From the NCBI GenBank assembly GCA_964568675.1, contig CAZMQV010000039.1, positions 1 through 31,372 of the forward strand: a DNA stretch of 31,372 nucleotides, read 5' to 3'. The translations under genes and the position numbers were made by a program. The stretch comes from UPXZ01 sp964568675 (GTDB lineage: Bacteria > Bacteroidota > Bacteroidia > Bacteroidales > Paludibacteraceae). Below, in pieces: positions 25,285 through 31,372 of this stretch; position 1 is the stretch's first letter, and every line of letters begins with the position of its first letter. The notes under the pieces are model-generated. The model saw only the letters and a list, made by a program, of their open reading frames with translations. It made no database searches and was not told the origin of the DNA.

Positions 25285-27225
25285 ATGAAACAGATATTTT
25301 TTAACATAATACTATTAGCAGTACTATCCATTGGGATTAACGCTTGCAATGACGACATGCTGGAAACTTCGCCTTACAACACGCTGGGTTCCGCCAACAT
25401 GTGGAAATCGGAACCTCTTTGTGAACAAGGGATGAACGGAGTATATTCCACATTAAAAGGCTGGGGACCAAGCGTGGCCAATGCCGGAGGAGCAGGAAAC
25501 TTTCTATTTGACATTCTCGGCATGATGAGTCAGGGAAACTACGACAACAACGGTGGATTCTTCCGCACCGGCGCTACAGCTTCGAACGCAATCCTAAGTG
25601 AAGCATGGGTTAAATTTTACCGTGGAATTTACCGGGCAAATGATGCCATAACCGGATTAGAGAATGCACCCATAAAAGACAATGTCAAAGGAAGAATGAT
25701 TGCAGAAGCAAAATTTCTTCGTGCTTTATACTATCTGAATCTGAACGCGCTTTATGGCGGCAACGGAATTGGAGTTCCACTTTACCTGAAAAACGTAAAT
25801 GCGAACGAATACACCAAAGCTCAAACACCCGAAATGGAAGTGTGGGCACAGGTTATCAAAGACTTAACCGACGCTATCGACGAACCGAATCTTCCGAACA
25901 ACTATGTGAATAAAAAAGATGGCAAAGTGAGCAAAGGTGCTGCCTACGCGTTGCGCGGAAAGGCATATCTCTATCGCGCTCAAAGCAAAGGCTGGCAGGG
26001 ACAAGATGGGAAAGCCGACTTTCAGGCAGCAGTAGCTGATTTTGCTAAAGTAGGAGAGATGGGCTACGGATTGTTCAAGCCTACGGGCAAACCCGAAGAC
26101 TTCAGGCAACTGTTCAAAGTTGCAAATGAGAATAGCAACGAAATGATATTCGGAGTGCAATACATCGAGGAAGCTACTAAATCCTACGGTATCAACAGGG
26201 CAAAATTCATCGGCGCTTTCCAAATGGGTGGAGTTGATAACGCTGGTAGTTGGACAGACATCCATGTTCGTCCGCATCTTGCCGATCTGTTCGAAGTAAA
26301 AGTAAATGCAAACACTTCGAAAGCATTCAATTGGGATGATTTTATTCCCGGATACAACGCCCTGACAGTAGCACAACGCGAACTTTATTTTCTACGCGAC
26401 AAAAAAACTAATGGCGTTGACATTCATACCAAAGTTACTACAGCTGTAAACAACAAACTTAATTCCGCTGTATTCACCTCCATCAAAGGCAACTACTTGG
26501 AAGAGGGAAATGAAGCGCGCATTCGTTCGGTTTACGCCAACCGCGACCCACGCCTTCGCTACAGTATCATTTGCCCCTACGACACGGTGAAAGGACTCGA
26601 TGCCAATCCACCAACAGGTGGCGCCGATCCATTCTACGTAATGCGCTGGCCTTGGGCTGCCGGAAAGATTTACACCAATGGAGTTGGAAAAGATAATACA
26701 GTACCAGGCATTTTACCCGACTTAACTGCTAATAGCGAAAACTTGTTTTATCTGCATAAAAAATTCGCAGGTGAAGGCTCGGAGTTCAAATACCGCCAAT
26801 CAAACCCTATTGACGAACCACTTATCCGCTATGCCGATGTGCTGCTGATGTGGGCAGAAGCATTAGTAGAATTAGACCAACTCACCGACGCGCAAGCCAA
26901 AGTGAAAGAAGTGCGCGACCGTGTAAGCATGCCTACAATGACCGCTAACTTTGCAAGCAAAAATGCAGCCCGCGACTATGTTCGCGACGAACGTCGCCGT
27001 GAGTTAATCAATGAGGGCATCAACTTCTTTGACGAAATGCGTTGGCGCACACTCAAGCAAACCAAATTCGACAAATCGGAAGATGGCACACAGCGTGCAT
27101 GGGGGTCTGCAAGCGCAGCTGTAAAAATCTCATGGCCCGGAGATTTCTACTACGTGTGGGCGGTGCCAAAAGACGAAACTGACAAAAACTCAAATTTGAC
27201 AAAGACTCCGGGTTGGATTTATTAA
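25285..27225 (+). CDS. SusD-family surface lipoprotein, 646 aa
   Basis: The lipoprotein signal ends at GINAC (Cys21), followed by NDDMLETSP. SusD features include an early helical region (YRGIYRANDAITGL; MIAEAKFLRALYYLNLNALYGG), a TPR-like segment (GAAYALRGKAYLYRAQSKGW) and the C-terminal end RYADVLLMWAEALVEL, RDERRRELINEGINFFDEMRW and YYVWAVPKDE. At 646 residues it is on the long side for the family, with an extended loop region after about 330. It should cap the SusC encoded 29 bases upstream and bind the oligosaccharide. The next gene starts 23 bases later in the same operon. Confidence 0.95.
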   Translation: MKQIFFNIILLAVLSIGINACNDDMLETSPYNTLGSANMWKSEPLCEQGMNGVYSTLKGWGPSVANAGGAGNFLFDILGMMSQGNYDNNGGFFRTGATASNAILSEAWVKFYRGIYRANDAITGLENAPIKDNVKGRMIAEAKFLRALYYLNLNALYGGNGIGVPLYLKNVNANEYTKAQTPEMEVWAQVIKDLTDAIDEPNLPNNYVNKKDGKVSKGAAYALRGKAYLYRAQSKGWQGQDGKADFQAAVADFAKVGEMGYGLFKPTGKPEDFRQLFKVANENSNEMIFGVQYIEEATKSYGINRAKFIGAFQMGGVDNAGSWTDIHVRPHLADLFEVKVNANTSKAFNWDDFIPGYNALTVAQRELYFLRDKKTNGVDIHTKVTTAVNNKLNSAVFTSIKGNYLEEGNEARIRSVYANRDPRLRYSIICPYDTVKGLDANPPTGGADPFYVMRWPWAAGKIYTNGVGKDNTVPGILPDLTANSENLFYLHKKFAGEGSEFKYRQSNPIDEPLIRYADVLLMWAEALVELDQLTDAQAKVKEVRDRVSMPTMTANFASKNAARDYVRDERRRELINEGINFFDEMRWRTLKQTKFDKSEDGTQRAWGSASAAVKISWPGDFYYVWAVPKDETDKNSNLTKTPGWIY

Positions 27226-27248
27226 TGTAAACAAGTAAATAGAAAAAA

Positions 27249-27659
27249 ATGAAAAAGATATTTCTTGCAATAATTGTGATTGCAACCGCAAGTTTAATTG
27301 GATTTACAAGTTGCGACAAAGCTGACAATCCCGCTAATCCTAACATGCCCAACGGCTCAGTAAATCCTCTTTTCCGAACAGATGCCTTAAACGACTCAGT
27401 AAAAGCAGTAAACGCCGGTGGTGTTTACACCGTGAATGTTACCCAAAACACAGCCTATCGCTGGGTTGTTGCCAGTAATCAAGCATGGGCTACACTGAAC
27501 ATGGCTGCAACCGACACCGTTACCGGCAACAAATCATTTACTATCACTGTGGACAAAAACTCAGACGTAAAATCACGAACGGCAGTTGTTTCATTAAAAG
27601 AAGTAAGCCCAAAAGCCAATCGAACTGTTACAGTAAGCGTAGTGCAAGCCGGATTATAA
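27249..27659 (+). CDS. Single-BACON-domain lipoprotein, 136 aa
   Basis: The lipoprotein signal ends at GFTSC (Cys22), followed by DKADNPANPN, an acidic start typical of surface lipoproteins. Residues about 50-135 form one BACON domain: NAGGVYTVNVTQNTAYRW, then NQAWATLN, NKSFTITVDKN, SRTAVVSLKE, ending VTVSVVQAG. With one domain and a short linker it is too small for an enzyme. It could be a surface glycan-binding protein in the SGBP position just after SusD, or a spacer. Sulfate, mucin and glucan partners have been suggested for BACON domains, so the ligand cannot be read from sequence. It is co-oriented with and tightly spaced after SusD. Confidence 0.8.
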   Translation: MKKIFLAIIVIATASLIGFTSCDKADNPANPNMPNGSVNPLFRTDALNDSVKAVNAGGVYTVNVTQNTAYRWVVASNQAWATLNMAATDTVTGNKSFTITVDKNSDVKSRTAVVSLKEVSPKANRTVTVSVVQAGL

Positions 27660-27785
27660 CTTAATGAAGGAGATTTTTTTCCATACATTCAACGTGGAGA
27701 TATCCTGTCGATACATTTGATATCAAAAAAAGCATTTACCTACGAATGAATGTAGTGATAATCTAATTTTCTTAATGAACTGACT

Positions 27786-27823
27786 GAAAGCGTGGAGCAT
27801 TATTATTGACGTTTCACGCTTTC
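27786..27823 (+). promoter_or_regulatory. Hairpin in the leader of the GH16 gene
   Basis: Positions 27786-27794 pair with 27815-27823 (9 base pairs, extended by two weaker pairs) around a roughly 16-base loop, followed by TTTCTTA. A TACATTTG box at 27712-27719 could start a transcript at about 27726, placing the hairpin in the GH16 leader. It may be a partial terminator or an mRNA-processing site that separates the importer genes from the enzymes. Confidence 0.35.
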
Positions 27824-27849
27824 TTTCTTAAAAACGAGATAAACAACAA

Positions 27850-28743
27850 ATGAAAAAATACATTTACCCCTTGCTAATCTTGTATCTTCTTTTTTCTTGT
27901 GGAAGTAATGAGGAACCTAAGAAACCTACCCAATGGCCTGATAAGGATAAAGACAAAGTTATACCTACGATTGAAAAATACAAGCTTGGTGACAAAATCA
28001 TTCCTACCGACTCGCTAAAACTGGTATGGTCAGACGAGTTCAACACAGACGGCATGGTCAACACAGCCAACTGGACGTATGAGAAGGGTTATGTCCGTAA
28101 CCAGGAAATACAATACTACACCGAGGCACGCCCCGAAAATTGTAAAATTGAGAATGGGAATCTGATAATTACCGGACGAAAAGAAGATTTTTCATTCGGG
28201 AAAGCAGAATTCAGCGATGGAACGTATAGCTCGGCAAGCATCATTACCAATAAAAAACTCTCCTGGCGATACGGCAGATTTGAAGTGCGCGCAAAAGTAC
28301 CGGCGGGGAAAGGTCCCTGGCCTGCATTTTGGGCGAAAGGTGATAGCCAGAACACCGGTGAGGGATGGCCGCGCTGTGGTGAAATTGACATAATGGAATA
28401 TTCAGCCAAGACACCTGAAATGATTCAGAATGCAATTTTTGGAGAAAGCAGCTCCAACTACAGTCAGAAAACAGTGCGAATCAGTAATGATTATTCCGAC
28501 AAATTCTATGTACATACGTTGGACTGGAATGAAAACCGGCTTGTTTTTGCTATCGATGGAGTGGTAACACACGTTGTTGACATTTCGAATATTTCACCAA
28601 ATCCTTTTCGTCAGAAATTCTCCATTCTGCTCAACTTAGCTTTAGGCGCTTCAACCGATCGCACCTTGGGCGGGAAATTAGACCCGACGGTATTACCTGT
28701 AGAGTTCAAGGTGGATTACGTTCGTATTTATGAATTCAAATAA
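27850..28743 (+). CDS. GH16 laminarinase-like endo-beta-glucanase lipoprotein, 297 aa
   Basis: GH16 enzymes cut internal beta-1,3 or beta-1,3/1,4 bonds with retention of configuration. The catalytic motif GEIDIMEY is present, with nucleophile Glu178, Asp180 and acid/base Glu183. The extra Met gives the beta-bulge form E-x-D-x-M-E, typical of laminarinases rather than lichenases. Other family marks are LVWSDEFN, the WPAFWAKG loop (157-164) and the closing VDYVRIYEFK. The lipoprotein signal ends at LFSC (Cys17), followed by GSNEEPKK, whose acidic residues favour export to the cell surface. It follows the BACON gene after a 190-base gap containing a hairpin and possibly its own promoter. Laminarin-type or mixed-linkage glucan is the best guess for substrate. 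Confidence 0.92.
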   Translation: MKKYIYPLLILYLLFSCGSNEEPKKPTQWPDKDKDKVIPTIEKYKLGDKIIPTDSLKLVWSDEFNTDGMVNTANWTYEKGYVRNQEIQYYTEARPENCKIENGNLIITGRKEDFSFGKAEFSDGTYSSASIITNKKLSWRYGRFEVRAKVPAGKGPWPAFWAKGDSQNTGEGWPRCGEIDIMEYSAKTPEMIQNAIFGESSSNYSQKTVRISNDYSDKFYVHTLDWNENRLVFAIDGVVTHVVDISNISPNPFRQKFSILLNLALGASTDRTLGGKLDPTVLPVEFKVDYVRIYEFK

Positions 28744-28775
28744 AAAATCTTATTCATCTATAAATAAGTTTCGCT

Positions 28776-29996
28776 ATGAATATATATAAAGTTAGCTTGC
28801 TTTTCACAACAGTTTTTATCCTATTTTCGTCTTGTAACATTAAAACAAGTACTAAAACCAATCACTTCTCTGTCGATGAAAACATTCGGTTTGCCACATT
28901 GCAAATAGGTAAAGAAATTGACGCGATAGAAGCATCGGGGAAAGTGCTCAACCCCGTTACGACCACGAAAGATGGAGCTGTTTACTATTGTGGCTATGAG
29001 GACTGGCGAAGCGGTTTCTTCCCTGGTTCGGTCTGGTATTTGTATGAACTTACAGGCAATAGCAAATTCTTACCCCTTGCCGACAAATATTCAAAAGCCA
29101 TCGAACAAGCCAAAAAACTCACCTGGCATCACGATGTTGGGTTTATGATTTATTGCAGTTTTGGCAATGGTTATCGCCTCACACAAAAACCTGAATACAA
29201 AGAGGTGATAATTGAGGCGGCCAAATCACTCGCCACTCGCTTTCGTCCATCTGCGGGCGTATTACAATCGTGGGATGTAACACAAGGGTGGATGTCAGAA
29301 CGTGGTTGGGAATGTCCGGTGATAATTGACAATATGATGAATCTGGAATTGATGTTTGAAGCATCCAAGTTATCAGGCGATTCCTTATTCCATAAAATTG
29401 CTCTTTCACATGCAGATCGTACACTCAAAGAGCAGTTTCGCGCCGATGGAAGTTGCTATCATGTGATTGACTTTAGTTTGAAAGATGGCTCGGTAAGAAA
29501 CAGGCATACCGCGCAAGGCTATTCGCACGAATCTGTTTGGAGTCGTGGGCAAGCCTGGGCAATATATGGTTTTACAGTTTGTTATCGCGAAACAGGCGAT
29601 CGCCGATATATCAATCAAGCGTTGAAAACTTTTGATTTCATGCGAACCCACAAAGACTTGCCGACCGACCTAATTCCATATTGGGACATGGATGCTCCTG
29701 ACATACCGAATGCGCTCCGCGACGCATCTACTGCCGCCTGCATGGCGTCCGCTCTTTATGAAATCAGCACAATGGATGTGGAAAATTCCATACAATACAA
29801 AACGTATGCCGACAAACTGATGAGTTCGCTCGCATCACCCGCCTATCGCGCACAACCCGGCACGAATGGTAACTTTCTTCTGATGCACAGCGTGGGAAGC
29901 ATACCACACAATGCCGAAGTGGACAAGCCACTCAATTATGCTGATTATTACTTTTTAGAAGCTCTAAAGCGTAAGAAAGAAATCGAACAGAAATAA
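28776..29996 (+). CDS. GH88 unsaturated glucuronyl hydrolase, lipoprotein, 406 aa
   Basis: GH88 enzymes hydrate the 4,5-double bond of unsaturated uronic acids left at oligosaccharide ends by polysaccharide lyases and so release them. The alpha6/alpha6 barrel signatures are present: DWRSGFFPGSVW (76-87), HHDVGFM with Asp120, IIDNMMNLELM with Asp185, and SVWSRGQAWAIYGF. Asp120 and Asp185 match the two catalytic Asp residues of the Bacillus enzyme (Asp88 and Asp149). The lipoprotein signal ends at LFSSC (Cys20) and is followed by NIKTSTKT with no acidic residues, so it probably stays periplasmic. It begins 32 bases after GH16 and ends at a terminator. No polysaccharide lyase is in the window, so the lyase that makes its substrate must be encoded elsewhere. 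Confidence 0.92.
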   Translation: MNIYKVSLLFTTVFILFSSCNIKTSTKTNHFSVDENIRFATLQIGKEIDAIEASGKVLNPVTTTKDGAVYYCGYEDWRSGFFPGSVWYLYELTGNSKFLPLADKYSKAIEQAKKLTWHHDVGFMIYCSFGNGYRLTQKPEYKEVIIEAAKSLATRFRPSAGVLQSWDVTQGWMSERGWECPVIIDNMMNLELMFEASKLSGDSLFHKIALSHADRTLKEQFRADGSCYHVIDFSLKDGSVRNRHTAQGYSHESVWSRGQAWAIYGFTVCYRETGDRRYINQALKTFDFMRTHKDLPTDLIPYWDMDAPDIPNALRDASTAACMASALYEISTMDVENSIQYKTYADKLMSSLASPAYRAQPGTNGNFLLMHSVGSIPHNAEVDKPLNYADYYFLEALKRKKEIEQK

Positions 29997-30024
29997 AAAT
30001 CGCAAATTACTATGTGTAAATCAC

Positions 30025-30068
30025 GAATGGAGTTTTCAGCCAAGGCTGATTACTCCATTCTTCTTTTT
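30025..30068 (+). terminator. Intrinsic terminator of the GH16/GH88 operon
   Basis: Positions 30025-30033 pair with 30052-30060 (9 base pairs). Inside is a second short stem (30036-30040 with 30045-30049). The hairpin is followed by TTCTTTTTAT. It lies 29 bases after the GH88 stop, before the convergent ATPase gene. Confidence 0.8.
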
Positions 30069-30128
30069 ATTGTGAGTACCGGTTTTAGTCGATTACCAAT
30101 TCCCACTACCTTCTACACACAAACTGAA

Positions 30129-31070
30129 TTAATTGGATTTTCGCGAAAGGAAATAACGGGTGTTGCGGTTGTCCAGGTCTTCCACTTCATTGTCCAGCAA
30201 TCCTATCATGCAGTAATGATTGGTGTTGGGGTCAAGAACAAAATGATTGACCAACGAGAAATTCCGAATCTCAGAGGTGTTGTGAACATGGAAGCGTGAA
30301 CCATCGCAACGCATGATTTCGCCACCCAAAGTGATGTGGTCTTCATCATGATAGGATATATCCAGATTGCGCGCTATCTTTTCATCAATCAACTTGGCAA
30401 GTTTTTCCAAATCCAAATCAGGTTTCCGATGAAATTTGATAACAAAACCGTTGCGTATATCCGAAAAATAATAATCCTCAACCGGAATGTCAAATACTTC
30501 GTGGAGGATGGAGGTGGTAACTTCCTCGGCCGAGTGAGCCATTTTGCGATACCGAAGCGACTCGTGCACAATTTGATAAACATTTTCGGGTTGCGGACCA
30601 AAAATACTTGGACGCGTAACGATTATCTCCTCGCCTATCCCAACAATGATATCGGCATTTCGCCCCAATGCGGAATAGAGCAAATTAAAGTGTTCGATCA
30701 CCACCCGTCGATTACGTTCCAGTAGCGAATTGACAAAATCTACTATCTCATACATCTGTGTAAATGCCATCTGAAACCGCACATCCAGATGAAAAGTAGT
30801 GGCGTCGTCCACTTCCAACAACGAGTTGCGCACTTGCATTATTTTGCGTGGATTCACGATATCATCGTCGTTGGAGAGTTGAAGACCGGGAAACATCCCT
30901 TTTATCAACGACGACTTACCGGCGCCCGCATCTCCTACAATACCGATGAGTTTGTCGCTAAAATTGAGGTGGCGATGAGAGATCTGCTCACCCAAAAACA
31001 TCAGCCTTTCTTTGCCACGCGGCGCAAAATACTGCGACGACACCATGTATTCTTGAATAAAATTCCTCAT
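30129..31070 (-). CDS. P-loop ATPase with an AlaRS second-additional-domain-like C-terminus, 313 aa
   Basis: A Walker A motif, GDAGAGKSS (46-54), follows the strand KLIGIVG, and an acidic cluster (SNDDDIVNP) follows at about 66-74. The N-terminal segment QEYMVSSQYFAPRGKERL and the middle segment IIVGIGEEIIVTRP are strongly patterned. The C-terminal part (about 175-280, with HITLGGEIMRCDGSRFHVHN) resembles the second additional domain found in alanyl-tRNA synthetases and AlaX editing proteins. I recall bacterial proteins annotated with this pairing of an NTPase and an AlaRS-like domain, but their function is not established. No signal peptide is present, so it is cytoplasmic. It has its own promoter at 31119-31148 and is convergent with, and unrelated to, the glycan locus. 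Confidence 0.65.
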   Translation of the reverse strand: MRNFIQEYMVSSQYFAPRGKERLMFLGEQISHRHLNFSDKLIGIVGDAGAGKSSLIKGMFPGLQLSNDDDIVNPRKIMQVRNSLLEVDDATTFHLDVRFQMAFTQMYEIVDFVNSLLERNRRVVIEHFNLLYSALGRNADIIVGIGEEIIVTRPSIFGPQPENVYQIVHESLRYRKMAHSAEEVTTSILHEVFDIPVEDYYFSDIRNGFVIKFHRKPDLDLEKLAKLIDEKIARNLDISYHDEDHITLGGEIMRCDGSRFHVHNTSEIRNFSLVNHFVLDPNTNHYCMIGLLDNEVEDLDNRNTRYFLSRKSN

Positions 31071-31118
31071 TTGATTTTTTATCTCCTTTAAGTTTTCACA
31101 TTAATAATTAGGGAGCGA

Positions 31119-31148
31119 TAAAGGTAATTATTCCGATTGAAATCTCAA
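31119..31148 (-). promoter_or_regulatory. Bacteroidota-type promoter of the ATPase gene
   Basis: On the minus strand, TTG (31146-31148), exactly 19 bases, then TACCTTTA (31119-31126), one base off the -7 consensus TAnnTTTG. The start would be near 31112, with a leader of about 40 bases. Confidence 0.5.
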
Positions 31149-31192
31149 AATTGGAGTAAGGAATTATTCTGTTGCGTCGCTTCCCGCCCATT

Positions 31193-31366
31193 TCAGCTGA
31201 AACCGACATTCGGATAGCCTACCATCTCACATTCATTCAACGCGCGATTGATGCGTCGAATCAAAACATCGCATCCATACATCCCATCGATTTTCAGAGG
31301 GGAATAGTCGTGTTTCAAAATTTTCAGGTGAAAAATACCGAACTGCCAACGGTAGATTGCAAATTT
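31193..31366 (-). pseudogene. C-terminal end of an unidentified gene at the window edge
   Basis: A 57-codon minus-strand frame, ending at TGA 31193-31195, reads as plausible protein: YRWQFGIFHLKILKHDYSPL, then IDGMYGCDVLIRRINRALNE, ending YPNVGFS. An in-frame TGA at 31367-31369 sits just upstream, almost at the window end, so the frame has no good start. Either the gene is frameshifted or decayed here, or a short rare-start gene is present. The family is not recognised. Confidence 0.35.
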
Positions 31367-31372
31367 TCAGGT

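Overview
The window comes from a member of the Bacteroidota, most likely order Bacteroidales. It holds two SusC/SusD loci, a FecR-type anti-sigma gene beside an ECF sigma gene, eleven predicted lipoproteins, BACON domains, and promoters of the TTG-N19-TAnnTTTG type typical of this phylum. One amylase ends in a type IX secretion (T9SS) sorting domain. That argues against Bacteroides itself and for a T9SS-bearing relative (Porphyromonadaceae, Dysgonomonadaceae or Paludibacteraceae type). I see no rRNA, tRNA or CRISPR array.

Layout. (1) 1-3710: a sparse, AT-rich accessory stretch. It has a small glycine-rich membrane protein and a uracil-DNA-glycosylase-fold protein (both minus strand), an unidentified C-terminal gene fragment, and a GNAT acetyltransferase lying between two decayed copies of the same transposase N-terminus. 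(2) 3711-7449: a regulator/transporter block that is visibly breaking down. The ECF sigma factor is N-terminally short, the FecR anti-sigma gene is frameshifted in an A7 run, and the SusC gene has lost about 500 codons of its barrel and carries a second frameshift. (3) 7478-18585: intact, tightly packed lipoprotein genes. These are a SusD, a DUF4984-like protein, a BACON-like protein with a Lys/Thr-rich tail, two leucine-rich-repeat proteins, a subtilisin-family (S8) protease with complete catalytic residues, and a small lipocalin-like protein. The protease and the kind of SusC point to protein or peptide use rather than glycan use. (4) 18608-18641: a strong bidirectional terminator. (5) 18667-21384 (minus): a T9SS-secreted multidomain GH13 amylase-family enzyme. 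(6) 21385-21790: a divergent control region with two promoters and a LacI-type palindrome. (7) 21791-29996: an intact polysaccharide utilization locus with SusC, SusD, a BACON lipoprotein, a GH16 laminarinase-like enzyme and a GH88 unsaturated glucuronyl hydrolase. (8) 30129-31070 (minus): a P-loop ATPase with a C-terminus resembling the second additional domain of alanyl-tRNA synthetase, then a gene fragment at the right edge.

How the parts work together (inference). In the second locus GH16 probably cuts a beta-glucan-like chain on the cell surface, SusC/SusD import the pieces, and GH88, whose lipoprotein sequence lacks the acidic surface-export signal, trims unsaturated uronic acids in the periplasm. 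In the first locus the surface proteins and protease remain intact while import and sigma control appear lost. The locus may be orphaned, phase-off, or served by a SusC encoded elsewhere.
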